Shown here: positions 1 through 6,460 of the stretch, piece by piece
Position numbering within the stretch: position 1 is the stretch's first letter
Layout: each line of letters opens with the position of its first letter
Assembly (NCBI GenBank): GCA_905215665.1
Contig: CAJMQR010000005.1
Span: forward strand, 1-29,484
DNA length: 29,484 nucleotides
Direction of reading: 5' to 3'
Source of the DNA: an uncultured bacterium
GTDB lineage: Bacteria; Bacillota; Clostridia; Oscillospirales; Oscillospiraceae
The notes under the pieces: generated by a model
Told to the model about the DNA's origin: nothing
Seen by the model: only the letters and a program-made list of their open reading frames with translations
Database searches by the model: none
Program-made: the position numbers and the translations under genes

Positions 1-359
1 TCCGCCATAACCAGCGTTGAAATGTCAAAATTGATGCAGAAGATGGCCGCAACCTTCCCCTCGTCGTCGCGGATATAGACAGAAGAAGATTTCAGCAGCT
101 TCCCGTCGGGCGTGCGGGTCAGATAGCACAGATGATCCTCCGGAATACCGTCTGTCTTGCCGAGCTGCTCCAATACCACCTGTGAGGGGCCGTCGCCCAG
201 CTTTCTGCCGGTGACGTGTCCGTTCTCAATGGCGCAGATGGAACGCTGTGTGCTGTGTTCGGAAATTTCGTGTACGACAACCTCACAATTGCTGCCAAAC
301 TGGGCTGCGACTCCTTTGGCGATATGCCGCAGAGCTTCCAGTTCGCTGTTCTTGAGCAT
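1..359 (-). CDS. YheO/DauR-like PAS-domain transcriptional regulator (partial, N-terminal part)
   Basis: Translation from ATG at 359-357 gives 119 residues beginning MLKNSELEALRHIAKGVAAQ and running off the left window edge. The layout (short N-terminal helix, then the 'FGSNCEVVVHEIS' block, 'SICAIENGHVTGRKLGD', and 'IFCINFDIS' near the cut) matches the YheO-like PAS domain. In that family the PAS domain is followed by a C-terminal YheO-type helix-turn-helix, which would lie outside the window. A good ribosome binding site (GAGAGGAG) sits about 8 bases upstream of the ATG. The gene is divergent from ygeY, so it is a natural candidate to control the ygeY-ygeW-arcC operon, possibly by sensing a small ligand through the PAS domain. 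That role is inference. The family call is fairly secure, but the DNA-binding half is not visible. Confidence 0.82.
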   Translation of the reverse strand, partial: MLKNSELEALRHIAKGVAAQFGSNCEVVVHEISEHSTQRSICAIENGHVTGRKLGDGPSQVVLEQLGKTDGIPEDHLCYLTRTPDGKLLKSSSVYIRDDEGKVAAIFCINFDISTLVMA

Positions 360-422
360 ATATCCGCTCCTCTCTGTTCCCTGCGGAAAGCCGCGGCTCC
401 CCGCACATCTTTTTACAGATCT

Positions 423-450
423 ATCATAGCACATATTTGTGAGAAATCAA
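423..450 (-). promoter_or_regulatory. Sigma-70-type promoter of the YheO-like regulator
   Basis: Read on the minus strand, TTGATT (450-445) and TATGAT (428-423) are separated by 16 bases and lie about 65 bases upstream of the regulator's ATG. The match to consensus is good. It is back to back with the ygeY promoter, and the two -35 boxes are about 40 bases apart. Confidence 0.6.
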
Positions 451-458
451 TTCTTTTT

Positions 459-474
459 CCAAAAATTTTTTTGG
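459..474. repeat. Perfect AT-rich palindrome between the divergent promoters
   Basis: CCAAAAA, two bases, then TTTTTGG form a perfect 7-bp inverted repeat exactly between the -35 boxes of the two divergent promoters. It could be an operator for the YheO-like regulator, or simply A-tract/UP-element DNA that helps both promoters. The sequence alone cannot tell these apart. Confidence 0.4.
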
Positions 475-490
475 TTTTATAAAAATTTGT

Positions 491-518
491 TTGACTTCTG
501 GAATAGATATGCTAATAT
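491..518 (+). promoter_or_regulatory. Sigma-70-type promoter of the ygeY-ygeW-arcC operon
   Basis: TTGACT (491-496), a 16-base spacer and TAATAT (513-518) make a good promoter, preceded by A/T tracts. Transcription would start near 525, leaving a leader of about 50 bases. The leader contains a small stem ACCGC/GTGGT closed by a GAAA loop (528-541), then the ribosome binding site GGAGGG upstream of the ATG at 577. Confidence 0.65.
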
Positions 519-576
519 AAGAGTGTAACCGCGAAAGTGGTCAGGAATGAATTGAATATTAAATGGAGGGTACATC

Positions 577-1971
577 ATGGATTTCGAAGCAATCAAAAAA
601 GCCGCTGAAGGCTACCGTGCGGACATGAGCCGTTTCCTGCGTGCCATGATCGCCATTCCCAGTGAAAGCTGTGAAGAAAAAGGCGTCGTCATGTGCATCA
701 AGGCCGAGATGGAAAAGCTTGGCTATGATAAGGTCGAGATCGACAAGCTCGGCAACGTCATCGGCTGGATGGGACACGGCAAAAAGATCATCGCCATTGA
801 CTCCCATATCGACACCGTAGGCATCGGTAACATTGAAAACTGGAAGTCCGATCCCTATAAGGGCTACGAAACGGACGACATTATCTACGGCCGCGGCGGT
901 TCCGATCAGGAAGGCGGCATGGCCTCCGCTACATACGGCGCCAAGATCATGAAGGATTTGAACCTCATCCCCGAGGATTACCGGATCATGGTCGTCGGCT
1001 CCGTGCAGGAGGAAGACTGTGACGGTATGTGCTGGCAGTCCATTGTCAACGAATACTTTGACGGTCCGGAGGACGCCCGCAACCAGATCGAGTTTGTCAT
1101 CTCCACCGAGCCGACCGACGGCGGCATCTACCGCGGCCATCGCGGCCGTATGGAAATCCGCGTGGATATGCACGGCGTGAGCTGCCATGGCTCCGCTCCC
1201 GAGCGCGGTGACAACGCCATTCACAAAATGGCCGAGGTCATTGAGAACGTGCGCGACCTCAACGAGAATCCCGCAGACGACAGCGTGGAAATCAAGGGTC
1301 TGGTCAAAATGCTCGATCCGAAATACAATCCCGAGCATTGGGAGGACGCCCGCTTCCTCGGCCGCGGCACCTGCACCACCTCTCAGATCTTCTACACCTC
1401 CCCCAGCCGCTGCGCCGTTGCGGACTCCTGCTCCATCTCCATCGACCGCCGCATGACCGCAGGCGAAACCTATCAGTCCTGCCTGAAGGAGATCGAAGAT
1501 CTTCCCGCCTGCAAGAAGTATGCCAAGGATGTCAAGGTCTCCATGTATATGTATGACCGTCCCGCATGGACCGGCCATGTCTACGAGACCGAGTGCTTCT
1601 TCCCGACCTGGATCAACAAGGAATCTGCCGCCCATGTGCAGGCTCTGATCGACGCGCACCACGCGCTGTGGGGCGACAAGCGCCTGTACGCCGACGATAC
1701 GGCGAAGGAAAAGCGCGAGGGCCGTCCGCTGACCGACAAGTGGACCTTCTCCACCAACGGCGTTTCCATTCAGGGCCGTTACGGGATCCCCTGCGTTGGC
1801 TTCGGCCCCGGCGCGGAATCTCAGGCGCATGCTCCCAACGAGATCACCTGGAAACAGGATCTGGTTGTCTGCGCCGCGCTGTACGCCGCTGTTCCCGGCC
1901 TCTATAAGCCGGAAAACAAGGACACCGAGGCAGTCTTCCGTCAGGAACTGACCGGCAACGATATTAAGTAA
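577..1971 (+). CDS. ygeY: YgeY-family M20 metallohydrolase (selenium/purine-metabolism-linked)
   Basis: This 464-residue protein has the di-zinc M20 peptidase/deacylase fold. Visible ligand motifs are HIDT (H77, D79), GRGGSDQEGG (D110), QEEDCDG (E145/E146), STEPTDG (E178), GVSCHGS (H204) and a late His in ESQAHAPNE (H418). YgeY is known as a putative hydrolase encoded beside ygeW and carbamate kinase, in clusters tied to selenium-dependent molybdenum hydroxylases and anaerobic purine or uric acid use. The exact substrate is not established from sequence; a ureido or carbamoylated amino acid is plausible. The start is supported by GGAGGG about 8 bases upstream. It leads the ygeY-ygeW-arcC operon, and a 9-bp GC hairpin follows its stop codon. 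At 464 residues it is longer than the E. coli protein, which is about 400 residues. Confidence 0.88.
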   Translation: MDFEAIKKAAEGYRADMSRFLRAMIAIPSESCEEKGVVMCIKAEMEKLGYDKVEIDKLGNVIGWMGHGKKIIAIDSHIDTVGIGNIENWKSDPYKGYETDDIIYGRGGSDQEGGMASATYGAKIMKDLNLIPEDYRIMVVGSVQEEDCDGMCWQSIVNEYFDGPEDARNQIEFVISTEPTDGGIYRGHRGRMEIRVDMHGVSCHGSAPERGDNAIHKMAEVIENVRDLNENPADDSVEIKGLVKMLDPKYNPEHWEDARFLGRGTCTTSQIFYTSPSRCAVADSCSISIDRRMTAGETYQSCLKEIEDLPACKKYAKDVKVSMYMYDRPAWTGHVYETECFFPTWINKESAAHVQALIDAHHALWGDKRLYADDTAKEKREGRPLTDKWTFSTNGVSIQGRYGIPCVGFGPGAESQAHAPNEITWKQDLVVCAALYAAVPGLYKPENKDTEAVFRQELTGNDIK

Positions 1972-1990
1972 GTAAGCATCCGAACAACAG

Positions 1991-2010
1991 GGAGGGCCGC
2001 CCGGCCCTCC
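1991..2010 (+). other. Intercistronic GC hairpin between ygeY and ygeW
   Basis: GGAGGGCCG and CGGCCCTCC pair perfectly over 9 bp around a CC centre. No T-run follows, so it is not a classical terminator. It more likely stabilises or partly attenuates the transcript ahead of ygeW. Confidence 0.6.
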
Positions 2011-2036
2011 GACACAGAATTAACGGAGGAATTAAA

Positions 2037-3230
2037 ATGAGCAAAACTGTAGAACTTGCACGCCATCTTGAAACGCTGCATATCAACAACATGTACAAGG
2101 CCGACTTCTACTGGACATGGGACAAGACCGACGACGAGATCGACGCCATCTTCACCGTGGCCGACGCCCTGCGCGACCTGCGCGAGCGCAACAAGTCCAC
2201 GAAGATTTTCAATTCCGGTCTCGGCATCTCCCTGTTCCGCGACAATTCCACCCGTACCCGCTTCTCCTTTGCCTCCGCCTGCAACCTGCTGGGCCTGGAA
2301 GAGCAGGTTCTCGATGAGAAGAAGTCTCAGATCGCGCACGGCGAGACCGTCCGTGAAACCGCCAACATGGTCTCCTTCATGGCCGACGTCATCGGCATCC
2401 GCGACGACATGTACATCCATCAGGGTCACGAGTATCAGAAGACCTTCATGGACGCCCTCGAAGAGGGCTACCGCGACGGCATCCTCGAGCAGAGACCGAC
2501 TCTGGTCAACCTGCAGTGCGACGTCGACCATCCGACGCAGTGCATGGCCGACATGCTGCACGTCATCCACTATTTCGGCGGCGTGGAAAACCTGAAGGGC
2601 AAGAAGGTTGCCATGACCTGGGCCTACTCCCCCAGCTACGGCAAGCCCCTGTCCGTCCCGCAGGGCGTCATCGGCCTGTTCACCCGCTTCGGCATGGACG
2701 TCACGCTGGCACATCCCGAGGGCTACGACGTATTCCCCGAGGTGGAAGAGGTTGCCAGAAAGAACTGCGAAAAGTACGGCTCCAAATTCCACAAGACCAA
2801 TGATATGAAGGAAGCCTTCAAGGACGCCGATATCGTCTATCCGAAGTCCTGGGCGCCTTTCAAGGCCATGGAGGAGCGCTCCGAGCTGTATGTCAAGGGC
2901 GACCAGAAGGGCATCGACGAGCTGGAGAAGCGGCTGCTTGCCCAGAACGCCGAACATAAGGACTGGACCTGCAGCGAAGAAATGATGAAGCTGACCAAGG
3001 ACGGCAAGGCTCTGTACCTGCACTGCCTGCCCGCCGACATCAGCGGCCTGAGCTGCCCCGAGGGCGAAGTCGACAACTCCGTCTTTGACCGCTACCTCGT
3101 TCCGCTGTACAAGCAGGCTTCCTACAAGCCCTATATCATCGCCGCCATGATCTTCATGTCTCAGGTGAAGGATCCCGTCGGTACGCTGATGGCTCTCGAC
3201 GCCGCGGACAACAAGCGCAAAATGTTCTGA
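2037..3230 (+). CDS. ygeW: YgeW-type carbamoyltransferase (knotted ATCase/OTCase fold)
   Basis: The 397-residue protein shows all the carbamoyltransferase landmarks: the carbamoyl-phosphate loop FRDNSTRTRFSF (STRTR at 71-75), HPTQ at 165-168 and HCLP at 329-332. Its length and the WAYSPSYGKPLSVPQG segment fit the YgeW subfamily rather than ordinary ornithine or aspartate transcarbamoylases. The family transfers a carbamoyl group between phosphate and an amine. Next to carbamate kinase the reaction probably runs in the catabolic direction, releasing carbamoyl phosphate from a ureido compound. In purine-degrading anaerobes that compound has been suggested to come from ureidopropionate or diaminopropionate-type intermediates, which is inference here. 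ATG 2037 is preceded by ACGGAGGA at ideal spacing. It is the second gene of the operon. Confidence 0.9.
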   Translation: MSKTVELARHLETLHINNMYKADFYWTWDKTDDEIDAIFTVADALRDLRERNKSTKIFNSGLGISLFRDNSTRTRFSFASACNLLGLEEQVLDEKKSQIAHGETVRETANMVSFMADVIGIRDDMYIHQGHEYQKTFMDALEEGYRDGILEQRPTLVNLQCDVDHPTQCMADMLHVIHYFGGVENLKGKKVAMTWAYSPSYGKPLSVPQGVIGLFTRFGMDVTLAHPEGYDVFPEVEEVARKNCEKYGSKFHKTNDMKEAFKDADIVYPKSWAPFKAMEERSELYVKGDQKGIDELEKRLLAQNAEHKDWTCSEEMMKLTKDGKALYLHCLPADISGLSCPEGEVDNSVFDRYLVPLYKQASYKPYIIAAMIFMSQVKDPVGTLMALDAADNKRKMF

Positions 3231-3237
3231 TAAAAAA

Positions 3238-3260
3238 GGGGCGGGGCAAAGCCCCGTCCC
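3238..3260 (+). terminator. Hairpin between ygeW and arcC, possible partial terminator
   Basis: GGGGCGGGGC and GCCCCGTCCC pair over 10 bp (one G-T pair) around AAA. An A-run precedes the stem and TTTCCT follows it. The short T-run makes it a weak or partial terminator that would lower arcC expression relative to ygeW. The arcC ribosome binding site (AGAGGT) follows soon after. Confidence 0.5.
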
Positions 3261-3292
3261 TTTCCTGATTGACAAAAAAGAGGTAAGAAACA

Positions 3293-4222
3293 ATGGGTAA
3301 AAGAATTGTCATCGCACTGGGCGGCAACGCGCTGGGAAACACGCCTTATGAGCAGCTTGCGCTGGTCACGGAAACCGCAAAGCCCATCGTCGATCTGATC
3401 GAGCAGGGCAACGAGGTCGTCATCGCCCACGGCAACGGCCCGCAGGTCGGCATGATCAATCTGGGCATGGCCACCGCCGCCGAAGCAAAGGCCATCAAAT
3501 CCGATATGCCCTTCCCGGAATGCGGAGCCATGAGCCAGGGCTATATCGGCTACCATCTGCAAAACGCCATCGGCAATGAGCTTGCCGCGCGCGGCATGAA
3601 GAAGGACGTCGCCACCGTCGTCACGCAGGTGCTGGTGGATGAAAACGACCCCGCCTTCCAGAATCCCACCAAGCCCGTCGGCGCGTTTTATGATAAGCAG
3701 ACGGCGGAGCGCATCGCGAAGGAAAAGGGTTATACCATGGTCGAGGACGCCGGCCGCGGCTACCGTCAGGTTGTCCCCTCTCCCAAGCCTATTGACGTCA
3801 TTGAAAAGAACACCGTCAACGCGCTGATCAAGGACGGCTGCGTTGTCATCACCGTCGGCGGCGGCGGAATTCCCGTGATCCGCAAAGACGGGAAGCTCTA
3901 CGGCACGCCCGCCGTCATCGACAAGGATTTCGCCTCCGCAAAGCTTGCGGAGCTCGTACATGCCGACGCGCTGGTCATTTTAACCGCGGTTGACCGCGTT
4001 GCAATCAACTGGGGCAAGCCGAACCAGCAGAGTCTGGACGAAATGAGCGTGGAAGATGCGGAAAAATACTGCGCCGAGGGTCATTTTGCTCCCGGTTCCA
4101 TGCTTCCGAAGGTGAAGGCAGCCATTTCCTTTGCAAAGGCTGGCGGCACCGCCATTATTGCTTCTCTGGAAAACGCCGGAAAGGCTGTCAGAGGCGAGTC
4201 CGGCACCGTCATACACCTGTAA
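3293..4222 (+). CDS. arcC: Carbamate kinase (ArcC/YqeA type)
   Basis: This 309-residue protein of the amino acid kinase superfamily has the standard carbamate kinase length. Motifs seen are ALGGNAL (8-14), AHGNGPQVG (about 45-53), VEDAGRGYRQVVPSPKP, ITVGGGGIPV, DKDFASAKLAEL and a C-terminal GTVIHL. It converts carbamoyl phosphate and ADP to ATP, CO2 and ammonia, so it is the energy-yielding step after the YgeW carbamoyltransferase. The start at 3293 has AGAGGT about 9 bases upstream. It is the last gene of the plus-strand operon. YqeA of E. coli occupies the same neighbourhood, so the yqeA name is equally apt. There is no arginine deiminase gene here, which argues against an arginine deiminase operon. 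Confidence 0.93.
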   Translation: MGKRIVIALGGNALGNTPYEQLALVTETAKPIVDLIEQGNEVVIAHGNGPQVGMINLGMATAAEAKAIKSDMPFPECGAMSQGYIGYHLQNAIGNELAARGMKKDVATVVTQVLVDENDPAFQNPTKPVGAFYDKQTAERIAKEKGYTMVEDAGRGYRQVVPSPKPIDVIEKNTVNALIKDGCVVITVGGGGIPVIRKDGKLYGTPAVIDKDFASAKLAELVHADALVILTAVDRVAINWGKPNQQSLDEMSVEDAEKYCAEGHFAPGSMLPKVKAAISFAKAGGTAIIASLENAGKAVRGESGTVIHL

Positions 4223-4230
4223 TACTATTT

Positions 4231-4380
4231 CTCAATAGAATCGTTTCATGCTATTGAGAGGAACACCGCCTGACGGCGTTGTCGTATCTATGATTTTCGG
4301 AATAGAGAATCATAGATACCCGTCTCATTATGATCTTCCTATGAAAATGCTCCATTCTACCGAATGAAACAATTGAATTG
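4231..4380. repeat. Palindrome-rich MITE-like intergenic element
   Basis: Directly after arcC lies a 150-bp stretch with several inverted repeats: CTCAATAG/CTATTGAG (4231-4238 and 4251-4258), GTATCTATGATT/AATCATAGATAC (4284-4295 and 4308-4319, a perfect 12 bp), CGCC/GGCG (4267-4278) and CATTC/GAATG (4353-4366). The two ends, read inward from 4233 and from 4380, match at 14 of 17 positions and share GTTTCAT, which looks like imperfect terminal inverted repeats. It is A+T richer than the genes around it and encodes nothing convincing. No clear target-site duplication is visible. It could be a small non-autonomous transposon or another dispersed palindromic repeat. Confidence 0.4.
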
Positions 4381-4403
4381 AAAATCAGTATAAGCACACA
4401 CAA

Positions 4404-4438
4404 AAGCCCTTTGGCGGACATCGTCCGCCAAAGGGCTT
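4404..4438. terminator. Strong hairpin terminator between convergent genes (first)
   Basis: AAGCCCTTTGGCGGA and its exact complement form a perfect 15-bp stem with a 5-base loop (CATCG). On the minus strand the stem is followed by TTTTGTGTG; on the plus strand there is no T-run. It probably ends minus-strand transcripts and impedes arcC read-through. Confidence 0.7.
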
Positions 4439-4444
4439 GATTAT

Positions 4445-4485
4445 GCAAAGCCTCCGTATGGCAAAACGCATACGGGGGGCTTTGC
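4445..4485. terminator. Strong hairpin terminator between convergent genes (second)
   Basis: GCAAAGCC-TCCGTATG (4445-4460) pairs with CATACGGGGGGCTTTGC (4469-4485), a stem of about 16 bp with one bulge and an 8-base loop. It sits 6 bases after the first hairpin, so the arcC and E2-like genes converge on two tandem stems. Confidence 0.6.
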
Positions 4486-4531
4486 TGTCTGTGCTATGTT
4501 TTGTCTGGGCGACGTGCAAGCGCCCGGCAGC

Positions 4532-5977
4532 TTACTCTATGTCCCAGTTGATCTCCTCCGGCGCCTCGTCGAGCACCTCCGGCGTGCGCAGGAGCTTGAG
4601 GAAATACTTCAGAACGGTCGCATAATAGAAGCCGTCTACGGTCCGTTCGTCGCAGTTCATCACAAAATCGACATATCTGCGGGTTACGGGATTGCCGTTG
4701 AGATCCAGCTCCACCTTGCGGTATTTCCGTCCGAAAGCGACAAAGACGGGCAGATTGCCAAAGTCATACAGATGATGCATGATAGGCGGGATACCGAGGG
4801 AGCCCATGGAGGTAAAAATGATGGAAGCATGGAAAGGGCTGACCTCCAGCAGGAACTTCGGAATCTTTCCGAAATAGTCCATCACCTTCAAAAGCCAAAC
4901 GACAAATTTCAGAAACAGGCCCGGCAGGCTGGCCAGCACACCTGCAACGCTGTCAAAGCTGCTGTCCAGCGGCGTATTCTTGACTTCTTCATAGACCTTA
5001 TTGAATTTCTCGTAGACCTCCTTGGAGGTGTCCGTCTGTGTCAGGTGGAGCTTGATCATGGTATCCGGCGCATCCGTACTCATGTCTTTTTTGATCGCCA
5101 TGGTGAACTGGATGTCGTCATCGCGCTGGTAGACGTGCTGGCCGGAGAAGAAACGGTTGCATCCGGGGTACTTCGCAATGCAGCGGACATACGCGGCAAG
5201 GAACACATGGGTAATTCCGAAATTTTTCATTCCTTCCCTGCGTTTTTTGTGGATGTAACGCTCAATATCCGTGATCTCGAGCGTATCGCTGACGGAATTG
5301 GAAGCGCCTGTGCGGTTGGGCATGATATAGCCCGCGACCACAGACATTCCGTTGATCGTACGAAGGCGCCGGCCGTCAGAGCGATCCCCCCATGTTTTGT
5401 GATACTTGCCGTCGCTGAACCGGCGGAGCGCAAGCGTCATGACGAAGATCGCGCCAACCATTGCAATGTTGGACAGCTTGTCCAGGAAATACCACAATGG
5501 AATACTGCCGCACTCGACAACAAAGTCATAGATCAGAATTCCGAGCGGCAGCAGGGTGATCAGGGACAACACCCACGTCCTTGTGAGTCTTCCCGTCATA
5601 AACAGGCGGTAAACCAGATAAAACACAAGATACAGAATCCAACAGACGACAACATAGCGCATGTACTGGAACATTGCATAGCCGCCGTGGAGATGAAGAT
5701 CCAGAGCGATTTGCCCAAAATAGACGCAGGCCCAGAAAACGGCCGTCGTCGTACGGTAGAGGCTCTTTTCCCCCCAGATCAGAATCTGGACGGTAAACAA
5801 AAGCGATACCGCAATCGGAAGAACCTTCTGAAACCAGATGTTGACCGTCCGGATCTGCGCAGCCTCACCGAAGCAAAGCGCAAGAATCTGAAGCACAATG
5901 ACCGCAACGGTCAGAGCTGCAGAAATCCACGTCAGAGCATTTTTCCGGCTGACATAAAACCTTGCAGGCTGAGTCAT
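4532..5977 (-). CDS. Six-TM membrane protein with a C-terminal E2-type acyltransferase-like domain
   Basis: The 481-residue protein starts at ATG 5977, preceded by AGGGGGAAGAAGG. An in-frame TTG eight codons upstream overlaps that site and is rejected. Residues about 14-185 hold roughly six hydrophobic helices. Residues about 195-481 resemble the trimer-forming catalytic domain of 2-oxoacid dehydrogenase E2 subunits (chloramphenicol acetyltransferase fold): FGITHVFLAAYVRCIAKYPGCNRFF, then FTSMGSLGIPPIMHH, then CDERTVDGFYYA. In true E2 enzymes the last motif is DHRxxDG with catalytic His; here it is DERTVDG (443-449), so Glu replaces His while Asp-Gly remain. There is no lipoyl domain and no dehydrogenase genes nearby. 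Activity is therefore uncertain: it may be an acyltransferase with altered chemistry or a binding protein. It is a single-gene unit with its own consensus promoter. Confidence 0.72.
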   Translation of the reverse strand: MTQPARFYVSRKNALTWISAALTVAVIVLQILALCFGEAAQIRTVNIWFQKVLPIAVSLLFTVQILIWGEKSLYRTTTAVFWACVYFGQIALDLHLHGGYAMFQYMRYVVVCWILYLVFYLVYRLFMTGRLTRTWVLSLITLLPLGILIYDFVVECGSIPLWYFLDKLSNIAMVGAIFVMTLALRRFSDGKYHKTWGDRSDGRRLRTINGMSVVAGYIMPNRTGASNSVSDTLEITDIERYIHKKRREGMKNFGITHVFLAAYVRCIAKYPGCNRFFSGQHVYQRDDDIQFTMAIKKDMSTDAPDTMIKLHLTQTDTSKEVYEKFNKVYEEVKNTPLDSSFDSVAGVLASLPGLFLKFVVWLLKVMDYFGKIPKFLLEVSPFHASIIFTSMGSLGIPPIMHHLYDFGNLPVFVAFGRKYRKVELDLNGNPVTRRYVDFVMNCDERTVDGFYYATVLKYFLKLLRTPEVLDEAPEEINWDIE

Positions 5978-6015
5978 CCTTCTTCCCCCTCTAAATATCA
6001 ATTTGAACTTGTTTT

Positions 6016-6044
6016 ATTATAGCTTAGTCCGAAAAAAGTGTCAA
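6016..6044 (-). promoter_or_regulatory. Consensus sigma-70 promoter of the E2-like membrane gene
   Basis: On the minus strand TTGACA (6044-6039), a 17-base spacer and TATAAT (6021-6016) match both consensus boxes exactly. Transcription would begin near 6009, giving a leader of about 30 bases before ATG 5977. Confidence 0.88.
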
Positions 6045-6087
6045 GATGCGGCAGAAAACCCCTTCCCGTCTTTTTCCGGTCATGATA

Positions 6088-6126
6088 TAAAAAAGCATAG
6101 CCAGAGCATTTGTTCTGGCTATGCTT
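6088..6126 (-). terminator. Intrinsic terminator of the opp operon
   Basis: AAGCATAGCCAGA and TCTGGCTATGCTT pair perfectly over 13 bp (extendable by two pairs). On the minus strand the stem runs straight into TTTTTT. It lies 45 bases beyond the stop codon of the last small gene of the opp operon. Confidence 0.88.
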
Positions 6127-6170
6127 CGTGCGTTTCAGGCTGCGGCAGTTCCTGCCGCCGTTCTCTGCAA

Positions 6171-6428
6171 TTACCGGAAAAGAACAAACTGGAGGAACAG
6201 AATGACAAGGGCAAAAGCAGCAAGGAAAATGCCGCCAACCAACAGTACCGCCTTCATCACGCCTCCGATGACCGCAAGCGTTTCGCCAAAAGAAAGCTTT
6301 ACCGGTTCCTTCTGCTTGCCGCCGGCAGAATCAGATTCCGGGCCGCGTTTGGTATACCAGGGCATACCCTCGACATTCATCGGCGCAATCACGCGGCCGT
6401 CGTCATCGTCATACTTCCGTTTTGCCAT
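6171..6428 (-). CDS. Small single-TM membrane protein at the end of the opp operon
   Basis: This 85-residue protein starts MAKRKYDDDDGRVIAPMNVEG, has an acidic then polar N-terminal half, and ends with a long hydrophobic stretch (about residues 52-83) that forms one or two membrane helices with almost no tail. A very strong ribosome binding site, AAAGGAGGT, lies 5-6 bases upstream of the ATG, which supports a real gene. It follows oppF by 32 bases and precedes the terminator, so it is the last gene of the operon. I do not recognise the family. It may be an accessory or assembly factor of the transporter, but that rests only on position. Confidence 0.72.
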   Translation of the reverse strand: MAKRKYDDDDGRVIAPMNVEGMPWYTKRGPESDSAGGKQKEPVKLSFGETLAVIGGVMKAVLLVGGIFLAAFALVILFLQFVLFR

Positions 6429-6460
6429 GTGTACCTCCTTTCAAATCCAGGGTGGTGGGA

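Noticed and set aside
559..1830. 423-codon minus-strand frame opposite ygeY
   Set aside because: A shadow of the M20 hydrolase gene; no start signal and no recognisable domain.
3270..3300. TTGACA upstream of arcC as an internal promoter
   Set aside because: A -10 box at proper spacing would fall on the arcC start codon (AATGGG) and does not resemble TATAAT.
5978..6001. TTG start giving an eight-residue extension of the E2-like membrane protein
   Set aside because: The extension covers the ribosome binding site of the ATG at 5977, which is the better start.
4496..6022. 508-codon plus-strand frame opposite the E2-like membrane gene
   Set aside because: The minus strand has a consensus promoter, a ribosome binding site, membrane helices and a recognisable domain; the plus frame has none.
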